DNA of 64,000 bases from Actinomycetes bacterium (GTDB taxonomy: Bacteria; Actinomycetota; Acidimicrobiia; Acidimicrobiales; Ilumatobacteraceae). Positions within the stretch are counted from its first letter, which is position 1; every line of letters starts with the position of its first letter. Shown here piece by piece: positions 44,859 to 52,582 of the stretch. The position numbers were made by a program, and so were the translations under genes. The notes under the pieces were generated by a model, which made no database searches, was not told the origin of the DNA, and worked only from the letters and a program-made list of their open reading frames with translations. The stretch is from contig JAKOUY010000031.1 of the NCBI GenBank assembly GCA_029782355.1, forward strand, positions 328,742 to 392,741, written 5' to 3'.

Positions 44859-44882
44859 CAGTGTTGACAGAATTGCTACGCT
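44856..44882. promoter_or_regulatory. Divergent promoter region with palindrome (sugar importer / deacetylase)
   Basis: The 69 bp between the two operons contain a perfect 11-bp palindrome, CAACA-G-TGTTG (44856-44866), partly overlapping a TTGACA hexamer (44864-44869), and a TACGCT -10-like box (44877-44882) for the rightward operon. The palindrome also covers the proposed TTG start of the leftward operon. It is a good candidate operator for the ROK regulator encoded downstream, letting one protein switch both operons. Box spacing is not ideal, so exact promoters are uncertain. Confidence 0.45.
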
Positions 44883-44927
44883 GGGTGTGCCGTCGCATCG
44901 GCGGGGGCGACCGACAAGGGGGTTCCG

Positions 44928-46268
44928 ATGACAGGCAACATCCGTTCAGCCCGGTGGCGGGGCATGGCGCTGGCCGTGGTGGCCACGCTCGGGTTCGGTG
45001 CCACGGCCACCGCCCACGGTCCGCTCGCCGGGTCGACACCACCGACCTCCGGCTCGGCCGGCGCCGGTGCGGCGAGCTCGTGCGGAACCGTGGGCGACGC
45101 CGGGAGCATCAACGTCTTCCTGATCCCCAGCCCGTCGTCGACGGCGATCCAGTCGTTCATCCCGGCCTTCGAGCAGAAGACCTGCATCAAGGTCAACTTC
45201 TCCGAGACGCCGTACGGCGAGGCCCACCAGAAGCAGTTGCTGGCCTACCAGCAGGGCGACGGCCAGTACGACGTCGCCCAGTTCGACAACACGTTCCTGG
45301 CGCCGTTCGGCGCGGCGAAGGTGATGAAGCCACTCGACGAGTACCTGGCCGCGTCGCCGGAGTACGACATCGGTGACTTCTCCGCCGGTCAGCAGGACTA
45401 CGGCAAGTACGACGGCAAGACCCTCGGGCTGACGCTCTCGACCGAGCCGATGATCCAGTGGTACCGCAAGGACATCTACGCCGCCCTCGGGCTGAAGCCG
45501 GCGACCACCTGGGACGAGTTCCTGGCGAACGCCAAGGCGGTCAAGGAATCGGGCAAGGGGGATGGCGCGCTCATTGGCTATGGGCCCAACGTGTCGTGGT
45601 GGTTCATGACGCTCCTGTGGAGCTTCGGCGGGCACCTGTACGACGACACCCTCAAGCCACAGGTCGACTCTCCCGAGGCGGTCAAGGCGACGGAGTACAT
45701 GGTCGAGCTGTTGAAGTACGGCCCGGAAGGGGCGATCAGCGCGTCCGGTGACGACGTGATCTTCAAGTTCCTCGCCCAGGACATCGGCGCCGTCATCAAC
45801 TACTCGGGGTACTACGGCGCGGTGAAGGACCCGGCCGCCAACAAGTTCGGGGACAACATCGGCACGGCGCGCATGCCGATGGGGTCGGTGGACATCACCC
45901 ACCTCGCTGGATGGAACATCGGCATCCCGGCGGACTCCAAGCACGCCGACCTGGCGTGGAAGTTCCTGGAGTTCGTGCTGGGCAAGTCCAACGCCAAGGC
46001 CTACCTGGCGGCGGGGGCGGCCGCCATCGGGCGCAAGTCGATCACCTCCGATCCGACGCTGACGGCGACCGACCCGTACCTCACCCTGCTGAACATCCCC
46101 GACTCCAGCCGGATCGAGCGCTACCCGCAGCTCAAGGTGTGGCCGGAGATGGACATCGCCATCACCCAGGCCCTGGGAGCGATCCTCTCCGGCCAGACCG
46201 GCGTGGAGGACGGCTTGAAGGCGCTCAACCAGGAACTGACGCCGATCCTCGCCTCGGAGAACGGTTGA
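44928..46268 (+). CDS. Extracellular sugar-binding protein of ABC importer
   Basis: A 446-residue substrate-binding protein of the type 1 (MalE-like) group. The N-terminus is a secretion signal (Arg-rich start, hydrophobic MALAVVATLGFGATATA, cut near residue 29); no lipobox is seen, so how it stays at the cell surface is unclear. The mature part has SINVFLIPSPSSTAIQSFIP, TLGLTLSTEPMIQWYRKDIY (about 164-183) and WNIGIPADSKHADLAWKFLE (about 326-345), typical of sugar binders. AAGGGGGTT precedes the ATG. It starts a six-gene rightward operon with two permeases, a ROK regulator, an ADH-like enzyme and an ATPase. Confidence 0.93.
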   Translation: MTGNIRSARWRGMALAVVATLGFGATATAHGPLAGSTPPTSGSAGAGAASSCGTVGDAGSINVFLIPSPSSTAIQSFIPAFEQKTCIKVNFSETPYGEAHQKQLLAYQQGDGQYDVAQFDNTFLAPFGAAKVMKPLDEYLAASPEYDIGDFSAGQQDYGKYDGKTLGLTLSTEPMIQWYRKDIYAALGLKPATTWDEFLANAKAVKESGKGDGALIGYGPNVSWWFMTLLWSFGGHLYDDTLKPQVDSPEAVKATEYMVELLKYGPEGAISASGDDVIFKFLAQDIGAVINYSGYYGAVKDPAANKFGDNIGTARMPMGSVDITHLAGWNIGIPADSKHADLAWKFLEFVLGKSNAKAYLAAGAAAIGRKSITSDPTLTATDPYLTLLNIPDSSRIERYPQLKVWPEMDIAITQALGAILSGQTGVEDGLKALNQELTPILASENG

Positions 46269-46277
46269 TCCTCGGCG

Positions 46278-47198
46278 ATGCCGGCTGACGCCGCCGAACG
46301 TCACGCACTCTCGACCGCCGCCCGGCGCAGCCAGCGCCGGCGGCGGCGACGGGTGGCGATCCTGACGTTGCCGTCGTGGCTGATGCTCATCGCCCTGTTC
46401 GCGGTGCCGTTGGTCGTGGGCGTGTACCTGTCGACGCGCAGCGACAAGATCGGCTCGTTCGTGCCCGGTCGGGCCGTGGGACTCGACAACTACCGCCGGG
46501 ACGTGTTCCAACCCGGATTCACCGGCGCCCTGACGGTCACGCTGGTCATCACCGCGATCGGCTTGCTGATCCAGTTCCCGATCGGCGTCGGCCTGGCGCT
46601 GCTGCTGCACCGGAACCTGCGCGGCAGTGCCGTCTTTCGCACCGCCCTGCTCCTGCCGATGCTGCTCACGCCCGTCGCCGTCGGGCTGATGTGGCGGTTC
46701 ATGCTCGACAGCGACCTCGGGGTGATCAACTGGCTGCTCGACACCGTCGGGTTGTCGAGGATCGGCTGGCTGGGGGAGAAGTGGGCCGCCAGGGTCGCCA
46801 TCGCCCTGGTGGACTCGTGGCAATCGATCCCCTTCGTCATGCTGATGACCCTGGCGGCGCTCTCCTCGCTTCCCGAGTCGCCGCACGAGGCCGCCCGGGT
46901 CGATGGGGCTTCGGCATGGCGGGTCTTCCGCTTCGTCACCCTCCCCATGCTCCGCCCGGTGCTCTACATCACGGTGATGATCCGAGTCGTCGACAGCCTC
47001 AAGCTGTTCGACATCATCTTCATCCTGACCAAGGGCGGGCCGGGCAAAGCCACCGAGACGATGGGCCTGCAGGCCTACAACGTCGGCTTCGTCGCGCTGC
47101 AGACGGGCCGCGCCGCAGCGTTGGGTGTCGCCGTTGCCGCAGTCACGCTGCCGGCCTACGTGCTGTGGTTGCGTGCCCAGCGGGCCTCGCAGCGATGA
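46278..47198 (+). CDS. Sugar ABC transporter permease 1 (MalF/UgpA type)
   Basis: A 306-residue membrane protein with six predicted helices (about 37-57, 90-112, 125-145, 172-192, 227-250, 280-298). The EAA loop that docks the ATPase reads HEAARVDGASAWRVFRFVTL, followed by LPMLRP. It forms the channel with the second permease. An Arg-rich N-terminal tail precedes helix 1. The ATG at 46278 follows the binding-protein stop by 9 nt, and the stop overlaps the next gene as ATGA. Confidence 0.94.
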   Translation: MPADAAERHALSTAARRSQRRRRRRVAILTLPSWLMLIALFAVPLVVGVYLSTRSDKIGSFVPGRAVGLDNYRRDVFQPGFTGALTVTLVITAIGLLIQFPIGVGLALLLHRNLRGSAVFRTALLLPMLLTPVAVGLMWRFMLDSDLGVINWLLDTVGLSRIGWLGEKWAARVAIALVDSWQSIPFVMLMTLAALSSLPESPHEAARVDGASAWRVFRFVTLPMLRPVLYITVMIRVVDSLKLFDIIFILTKGGPGKATETMGLQAYNVGFVALQTGRAAALGVAVAAVTLPAYVLWLRAQRASQR

Positions 47199-48031
47199 GC
47201 GCTCGGGGCAGTCGCGCCGGGCGCTGGCTCTCCGTCGGCCTCCTCACGGTGGCCAGCGCCGCCGCCCTGTTCCCGGTGTTCTGGACGATCAGCACCTCCG
47301 TGAAGAACCGGGTCGACACCTTCGCCAACCCGCCGAAGTTCGTTCGCTTCGCTCCCACCGCCAAGAACTACCGCAAGCTCTTCGACTCCCCGGACTTCTG
47401 GCGCATCTACGGCGACACCATCAGCATCACGCTGGCGTCGACCGCCCTGTGCGTGCTCGCCGGAACGATGGCGGCGTATGCCCTCGCCCGGCACCGGCGA
47501 TTTCCCGGCCGCCGGCCGCTGGAGGCGACCCTGGTCCTGGTGCGGGCCATGCCGGGAATGGTGCTGATGATCCCGATCTACCAGATCGTCACCCGCCTCG
47601 ATCTGTACGACAACCGCTGGGCGATGATCCTCATCTACGCCACGATCAACCTGCCGTTCGCCATCTGGCTGATGAGCGGGTTCATCGAGCAGATCCCCGT
47701 CGAGGTCGAGGAGAGCGCGCGGACCGACGGGGCGTCCCCAGTGCGGGTGTTCTGGAACATCATCCTCCCGCTCGCCGCGCCCGGCATCGCCGCCACCTCG
47801 ATCTTCGTTGCCCTGCTGGCTTGGAACGAGTTCCTGGTACCGGTGCTGCTGGCCGGCCAGCACTCCAAGACCCTGCCCGTCTACATCTCCGGGTTCATCT
47901 CCAACCGCACGCTGGATTGGGGACCGATGGCCGCAGCGAGCGCACTGGCCATCGTGCCGATCGCCGTGTTCACCGCCCTCATCCAGCGTCGCCTGGTCGG
48001 TGGGTTGAGCTCCGGGGCGGTGAAGGAGTGA
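47195..48031 (+). CDS. Sugar ABC transporter permease 2 (MalG/UgpE type)
   Basis: A 278-residue permease with helices at about 12-32, 75-98, 105-128, 142-162, 185-207 and 243-263. The EAA motif is EESARTDGASPVRVFWNIIL followed by PLAAPG. The TISTSVKNRVDTFANPPKF segment after helix 1 is typical of the MalG/LacG group. The ATG at 47195 overlaps the first permease stop as ATGA, and its stop overlaps the ROK start as GTGA. The long open frame upstream is out-of-frame shadow of permease 1. Confidence 0.94.
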   Translation: MSARGSRAGRWLSVGLLTVASAAALFPVFWTISTSVKNRVDTFANPPKFVRFAPTAKNYRKLFDSPDFWRIYGDTISITLASTALCVLAGTMAAYALARHRRFPGRRPLEATLVLVRAMPGMVLMIPIYQIVTRLDLYDNRWAMILIYATINLPFAIWLMSGFIEQIPVEVEESARTDGASPVRVFWNIILPLAAPGIAATSIFVALLAWNEFLVPVLLAGQHSKTLPVYISGFISNRTLDWGPMAAASALAIVPIAVFTALIQRRLVGGLSSGAVKE

Positions 48032-49266
48032 GCCGGATCCGCCCCGATCGCCGGGAGACGACGGATCGCCACGAGATCGTCCGCCGGGCCAACATCCAGG
48101 CGGTCTTCCGGGTGGCCTCGACCATGGCACCGGTGTCGCGCGACGAGATCGCCGCGGCCACCGGGCTGTCCCGGCCGACCGTGATCAGCCTGGTCGCCGC
48201 GCTCGTCGACCAGGGTCTGATCCGGGTCGCCGAGAGCCGGCCGGCACGTCGCACGGCCGGGCGCATCGCGGTCCGCTACGAGCCGAACCCGAAGGCGGCG
48301 TACGTGGTGGGCATCGACGTGGGCGGGACCAAGTCGCACGCCGGGATCGCCGACCTGGCCGGCGAGATCCTCGCCGAGGAGGAGGTGGCGACGACCCAGG
48401 CCGGCGGGACGGCGGTGCTGGCCCAGATCGCCACCCTGGCCCGTTCGGTGGCGGGGCGCGCCGGCGTCGAGTGGGGCGACGTCGGCATCCTCAGCCTGGG
48501 CACGCCCGGCGTGGAGAACGACGACGGCACCATCCGCCTCGCCGACAACGTGAACGGGTTGGACCGCTGGCCGCTGTCCGAGCGCCTGGCCCGCCGCCTC
48601 GGGGTCCCGGTGGTGTGGGAGAACGACGTCAACGTGGCCGCGCTCGGCGAGCACCTGGCCGGCGCGGCGCGAGGCTGCGACAACTTCGTGCTGCTCTCCA
48701 TCGGCACCGGTCTGGGCATGGGCGTGGTGATCGACGGACGGATCGTGCGTGGCTGGCGTGGCGCTGCCGGTGAGGTGGCCTATCTGCCGATCGGTGCCGA
48801 GCCCGGTGATCCCCTGGCCCAGCGGTACGGCGCGTTCGAGGTGGCTGCCGCCGGCCGGGGGGTGGTTGCGCTGTACCGGGCCGAGCACGGCAACGGTCGC
48901 CCGTCGCCGACCGCCGGGTTGACGGCACGTGATGTCTACGCCGGCGCCGGCCGGGGCGATCCGGAGGCGCGGCGCGCCGTGGAGCGGCATGCCGAGCTCC
49001 TGGCCCGCGGCATCCTGGCCGTCTCGGCAGTGATCGACCCCGAGCTGATCGTGCTCGGCGGCGGGATCGGCACGAACCCGGTCCTGCTCGATCCGCTCCG
49101 ACGTGCCGTGGCCGACGTGGTGCCGTGGCCGCTGCGGCTCGAGCCGTCCGCCCTCGGCCAGCGGGCCGGCCTGCTCGGCGCCGTGCATCGCGGCCTGCTG
49201 TCCCTGCCGCGGCTGGAGCCGGATCGGGTCAGCTCGCGGCTGACCGGAAAGGAGCGTCCGTCGTGA
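48028..49266 (+). CDS. ROK-family transcriptional regulator
   Basis: A 412-residue regulator. An N-terminal winged helix (about 20-75; SRDEIAAATGLSRPTVISLV) precedes a ROK sugar-kinase-like domain with VGIDVGGTKSHAG (about 92-104), ENDVNVAALGEHL and SIGTGLGMGVVIDG. The usual ROK zinc motif CxCGxxGCxE and the preceding GH are absent: the stretch after GAAGEVAYLPIGAE lacks cysteines. It is therefore probably a pure sensor-repressor rather than a kinase. It lies inside the operon it likely controls, coupled by 4-nt overlaps at both ends. The inducer is presumably the imported sugar or its product. Confidence 0.92.
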   Translation: MSRIRPDRRETTDRHEIVRRANIQAVFRVASTMAPVSRDEIAAATGLSRPTVISLVAALVDQGLIRVAESRPARRTAGRIAVRYEPNPKAAYVVGIDVGGTKSHAGIADLAGEILAEEEVATTQAGGTAVLAQIATLARSVAGRAGVEWGDVGILSLGTPGVENDDGTIRLADNVNGLDRWPLSERLARRLGVPVVWENDVNVAALGEHLAGAARGCDNFVLLSIGTGLGMGVVIDGRIVRGWRGAAGEVAYLPIGAEPGDPLAQRYGAFEVAAAGRGVVALYRAEHGNGRPSPTAGLTARDVYAGAGRGDPEARRAVERHAELLARGILAVSAVIDPELIVLGGGIGTNPVLLDPLRRAVADVVPWPLRLEPSALGQRAGLLGAVHRGLLSLPRLEPDRVSSRLTGKERPS

Positions 49267-50318
49267 CGCCAACCGTCGAGCCGTTCGAGGTGATCGAGGC
49301 TCCGGTCCTCGACGTGCTCGCCGAGCGGTCCGCGCCGCTGATCGTCGCGGCCAACGACCCGCCGTGGTCGGGAATCTCCGCCCGCCTGCCGCAGACCGTC
49401 GTGCTGGGTGCGGTCGTGCCGGCGTGGGACATGGACACCCGGCACCTGGCCGACGTCGCCGCCGGGCTCCGCCGTGACCTGGACCCCGATCTGCTGGAGG
49501 CCGCGACCGTGGTCGGCGTGGGTGGCGGCACCGCGCTGGACACGGCCAAGTACCTGTCCTGGACGCTGAGTCGCCCGCTCCTGCAGGTCCCGACCATCGC
49601 CTCGGTCGACGCCGGGTTCACGGACGCGATCGGGGTGCGTGACGGCGGGCGGGTCCGCTACGTCGCCACGATCCGCCCGGACGCCGTGGTCGTCGACATC
49701 CCGCTGATCCGCACCGCTCCGGCTCGACTGAACCGGGCCGGGATCGGTGACATCCTGTCCTGTCACACCGGCCTCTATGACTGGCAGCTCGCGGCCGGCC
49801 GTGGCGACGGCCCGGCTTGGGATGACGGCCTCGCCGGCCTCGGCCGGAGGCTGCTCACCGAACTCGACGCGGCAGCCGACGACGTGGGCGCGGTCACCGA
49901 GTCCGGTGTCCGCTTCCTGCTGGACGCCTACCGCCGCATCGGCGCGGCGTGCGCGGCGGCGCGCCACAGCCGTTTCGAGGAGGGGAGCGAGCACTTCTGG
50001 GCCTACGCCTATGAGCACGCCACCGGCGCGCATCATGTGCACGGCGAGCTGATCTGCTTCGCCGTGTGCGCCTTGGCCCACGTCCAGGGCAACGATCCTG
50101 GCTGGGCGGCGAGCGTGGTCGGCCGGGCGCGGGCCCGCGCCCATCCGGCCGAGCTCGGCATCGCTCACGACGAGTTCGTCCGCAGCCTCGTCGGCTTGGC
50201 GGACTACGCGGCCGACGAGGGTCTGGACCGCTCGGTGGTCGACTACCGCGCCATCGGCCGTTCGGAAGCCGATGCTGCGTGGTCGTTCGTCGGTTCGCTG
50301 CCCCGGACGGATCGCTGA
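49263..50318 (+). CDS. Iron-type alcohol dehydrogenase-like enzyme, copy 2
   Basis: A 351-residue paralogue of the enzyme at 42949-43959. Shared elements are VVGVGGGTALDTAKY (about 81-95), TIASVDAGFTDA, GIGDILSCHTGLYDW (Asp and His), RFEEGSEHFWAYAYE (His) and VHGELICF (His). The N-terminal 60 residues differ from copy 1, where nucleotide and substrate specificity often diverge. The GTG at 49263 overlaps the ROK stop. The next gene, the transport ATPase, starts with a 1-nt overlap, so this enzyme is embedded in the importer operon. One copy in each divergent operon suggests two successive redox steps on related intermediates. Confidence 0.9.
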   Translation: MTPTVEPFEVIEAPVLDVLAERSAPLIVAANDPPWSGISARLPQTVVLGAVVPAWDMDTRHLADVAAGLRRDLDPDLLEAATVVGVGGGTALDTAKYLSWTLSRPLLQVPTIASVDAGFTDAIGVRDGGRVRYVATIRPDAVVVDIPLIRTAPARLNRAGIGDILSCHTGLYDWQLAAGRGDGPAWDDGLAGLGRRLLTELDAAADDVGAVTESGVRFLLDAYRRIGAACAAARHSRFEEGSEHFWAYAYEHATGAHHVHGELICFAVCALAHVQGNDPGWAASVVGRARARAHPAELGIAHDEFVRSLVGLADYAADEGLDRSVVDYRAIGRSEADAAWSFVGSLPRTDR

Positions 50319-51478
50319 TGGCCTCGATCTCGCTGCGCAACGTGACCAAGGCCTTCGAGAACGGGTCGCTGGCCGTCGACCACCTGTCGCTGGAGGTCAC
50401 CGACGGCGAGTTCATGGTCCTCGTCGGTCCGTCGGGGTGTGGCAAGTCGACGTCGCTGCGGATGGTGGCCGGACTGGAGGATCCCACGGACGGGGAGATC
50501 GCCATCGGCGGTCAGGTGGTCAACGACGTCCCCTCGCGCCGGCGGGACATCGCCATGGTCTTCCAGAACTACGCCCTGTACCCGCACATGTCGGTCCTCG
50601 ACAACCTCGGCTTCGGCCTGCGCATGCAAGGCATCACCCGGGCCGATCGTGAGCGGCGGGCCCGGGACGCGGCCGAGGTGCTGGGCATCGGTGACCTGCT
50701 GGGCCGTCGTCCCAAGCAGCTCTCCGGGGGCCAGCGCCAGCGGGTGGCGATGGGCCGGGCCATCGTCCGCCATCCCCAGGCGTTCCTGATGGACGAGCCG
50801 CTGTCCAACCTCGATGCCAAGCTCCGCGTGCAGATGCGGGCCGAGATCGCCGCCCTCCAGCGACGCCTCGGGACCACGACGTTGTACGTCACCCATGACC
50901 AGGTCGAGGCGATGACCATGGCCGACCGGGTGGCCGTCATGCATCGCGGGGTGCTGCAGCAGATCGCCACGCCGACGGACCTGTACGAACGCCCCGCCAA
51001 CCTGTTCGTGGCCGGGTTCATCGGTTCACCGCCGATGAACCTGTTCGACGGATGCATTCGCTGCGGCTCGGACGGCCCGCTGGCCGGGGTGGGGGACCAG
51101 TGGTGGCAGCTGCCTCCCGGTCCGTGGGAGGCGATGGACGGACGCTCGGTGGTCGTGGGCATGCGGCCCGAAGACCTGACCGTGGTCGAGGGGTCCACGG
51201 CTCCCGGCTCGACGACCGTCGAGGTCGACGTGGTGACGGCCGAGCAGTTGGGCAGCGACTTGATGGTCTACGGGCGCGTCGCCGGTGACCCCTCGCCCAT
51301 CGGGCCCGGCGGATCCGGCACGCCCGGCGCCGAACTCCGCCCGCTGGAGGCCAGCTCGTTGATCGCCCGCTGCCCACCACGCCTGCGTGCCACCCGGGGC
51401 GACCGCCTGCGGATGTCGGTGCCCACCGAGCGTCTGCACGTCTTCGATCGCCAGTCCGGCGAGAACCTGGCCGGCTGA
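50318..51478 (+). CDS. Sugar ABC transporter ATPase (MalK/UgpC/MsiK type)
   Basis: A 386-residue ATPase for the upstream permeases. Walker A GPSGCGKST (about 38-46), Q-loop VFQNYALYPHMSV, signature LSGGQRQRVAMGRA, Walker B AFLMDEPLSNLD and H-loop YVTHDQVEAMT are intact. The C-terminal 140 residues form the MalK-type regulatory OB domain with VVVGMRPEDL. The ATG at 50318 overlaps the preceding stop (TGATG). A dedicated ATPase gene, rather than reliance on a shared MsiK, suggests a self-contained importer. It is the last gene of the operon. Confidence 0.94.
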   Translation: MASISLRNVTKAFENGSLAVDHLSLEVTDGEFMVLVGPSGCGKSTSLRMVAGLEDPTDGEIAIGGQVVNDVPSRRRDIAMVFQNYALYPHMSVLDNLGFGLRMQGITRADRERRARDAAEVLGIGDLLGRRPKQLSGGQRQRVAMGRAIVRHPQAFLMDEPLSNLDAKLRVQMRAEIAALQRRLGTTTLYVTHDQVEAMTMADRVAVMHRGVLQQIATPTDLYERPANLFVAGFIGSPPMNLFDGCIRCGSDGPLAGVGDQWWQLPPGPWEAMDGRSVVVGMRPEDLTVVEGSTAPGSTTVEVDVVTAEQLGSDLMVYGRVAGDPSPIGPGGSGTPGAELRPLEASSLIARCPPRLRATRGDRLRMSVPTERLHVFDRQSGENLAG

Positions 51479-51624
51479 CCACCGAGATCGAGGCGATCAG
51501 GCGCCGTTGGCCTGCCACAGCCGGTCGATCGGACCGACGTGAATCCGGTCGACGATCTGATGGGCGGAGCAGGTACGCGGCCAGTCCCGAGTCGACGGCG
51601 CGCCTGGAGCGATGCCGAGTGATT

Positions 51625-51655
51625 GGTTCCCATATGGTTCCATTTCGGTTACCAT
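51625..51655 (+). promoter_or_regulatory. Three direct repeats / putative promoter-operator of the second toxin-antitoxin pair
   Basis: GGTTCCCAT (51625), GGTTCCAT (51636) and GGTTACCAT (51647) repeat with an 11-bp period, placing them on one face of the helix, just before the antitoxin GTG at 51662. The last repeat contains TACCAT, ending 6 nt before the GTG, so it may be a -10 box of a leaderless mRNA. FitA/VapB-like antitoxins typically bind repeated sites here. Confidence 0.5.
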
Positions 51656-51661
51656 CGGCTC

Positions 51662-51901
51662 GTGGCGAACGTGACGATCAAGGACATCGACGACCGTGAT
51701 CTGGAAGGCGTTGCCCGCCAGGCGGCAGGCCTCGGGCTCTCGACCCAGGAGTTCCTGCGGCGACTGATCGCCCGCGAGGCAGCTCGTCCAGCGCTGCCGG
51801 ATGAACTCGCCGAGCTGGCACGTCAGGTGCGCGCCGGCCGCCAGCCGATGCCGATGGCGGAGTTCAATCGCGTGCGCCGCCGCGCCGTGCGCTCCGCATG
51901 A
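51662..51901 (+). CDS. FitA/VapB-like ribbon-helix-helix antitoxin
   Basis: A 79-residue antitoxin. The N-terminus (VANVTIKDIDDRDLEGVARQ, then GLGLSTQEFLRRLIARE) is a ribbon-helix-helix DNA-binding fold of the FitA group, and the remaining Arg-rich helices would wrap the toxin. The GTG at 51662 was chosen; an open frame 13 codons longer has no family match, and a second GTG lies at 51671. The ATGA overlap at 51898-51901 couples it to the PIN gene. It lies just left of the island boundary, so it is probably part of the native flank. Confidence 0.82.
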   Translation: MANVTIKDIDDRDLEGVARQAAGLGLSTQEFLRRLIAREAARPALPDELAELARQVRAGRQPMPMAEFNRVRRRAVRSA

Positions 51902-52563
51902 GGCTCGACGCCGCGGTCGTCGACACCAGCGCGCTCCTGGCGATCGTCGGCGTGCTCCCGATCGAGGCACCCGACGTCCGCGACATGTACGCACCCGAGT
52001 CGAGCCTTGTCGAGGCCATTGCCGTGCTGCGCTCATTCCACGACGGCAGGCTCACCGACATCCACGGCGACCTCGCCCTCATCGGCCCGATCGTCACCGA
52101 ATGGATCGGCGCAAACCGCACGGCAGGCACGATTGCCGAGTTGGCTGTGAATCACCCCGACGAACTCGTCACCGATCTCGCCGCCGTCGCCGCAGCCAAG
52201 CTGCTCCGTCTTCCCCTGGTCACCGGCCTGGCGGACCTTGCCGGCGTCGAGCCCGACGTCGCCACGGTCGTCCTGGCCCGAAGGAGGATGTCGTACCAAT
52301 CCTCCGCGACACGGTCTGCGCGCGTCGGCCAAGAACGGCGCAGAGCGGGTCGCGAAGCCTCAAGCGTTGTTCGGAGTTCCGTGCAAGCCGTTCCGGCCTT
52401 GCGTGTCTCGCGACATCACACAGCGCCCCCGGCAGGGATCGAACCTGCGACCTGCGGTTTAGGAATCGCCCTGGAGACGTCCGGCTGGTGTTGTCTCGTG
52501 TCGGCTCGTGGTGTTCTAGCTGGGGCGACGCGATTCGACCGTCCGGCTCGTGTTGTCTCGTAG
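51898..52563 (+). CDS. PIN-domain toxin with extended C-terminus reading into a tRNA scar
   Basis: The first about 130 residues are a PIN ribonuclease: AAVVDTSALLAI (Asp near residue 9), SSLVEAIAVLRSF (Glu), DLAAVAAAKLLRLPLVTG (Asp). Normal VapC/FitB proteins end about there. The frame continues another 90 codons, through the minus-strand tRNA-Arg fragment at 52424-52465 (read as APPAGIEPATCGL) and into the island repeats. The extension is probably an accidental read-through created when the island was inserted and the original stop was lost. Whether the toxin remains active is unknown. It is coupled to the antitoxin by ATGA. Confidence 0.72.
   Translation: MRLDAAVVDTSALLAIVGVLPIEAPDVRDMYAPESSLVEAIAVLRSFHDGRLTDIHGDLALIGPIVTEWIGANRTAGTIAELAVNHPDELVTDLAAVAAAKLLRLPLVTGLADLAGVEPDVATVVLARRRMSYQSSATRSARVGQERRRAGREASSVVRSSVQAVPALRVSRHHTAPPAGIEPATCGLGIALETSGWCCLVSARGVLAGATRFDRPARVVS
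52424..52465 (-). other. 3' half of tRNA-Arg(CCU): integration (att) scar
   Basis: On the minus strand, 42 nt fold as the 3' part of a tRNA: anticodon loop TTCCTAA (anticodon CCU, Arg), right anticodon strand ACCGC, variable AGGTC, T arm GCAGG-TTCGATC-CCTGC, acceptor strand CGGGGGC and discriminator G. The left half is missing: the 5 nt before the loop (GGCGA) cannot pair with ACCGC, and no GCCCCCG acceptor strand follows upstream. Such 3' halves are the usual duplicate left by tRNA-targeting integrases. Orientation puts native chromosome on the left and the inserted element on the right. Confidence 0.75.
52479..52560 (+). repeat. Pair of 20-bp direct repeats next to the att scar
   Basis: GTCCGGCTGGTGTTGTCTCG (52479-52498) and the same sequence with one change (52541-52560) are direct repeats 62 bp apart, beginning 14 nt inside the island. 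Repeats of this kind flanking a crossover site can be arm-type binding sites for a tyrosine recombinase; that role is inferred. Confidence 0.6.
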
Positions 52564-52582
52564 CGTCCGATTCTGCGTCGTC

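Noticed and set aside
52424..52500. Intact tRNA-Arg gene on the minus strand
   Set aside because: Only the anticodon loop to the discriminator base is present; the left anticodon strand cannot pair and there is no D arm or 5' acceptor strand.
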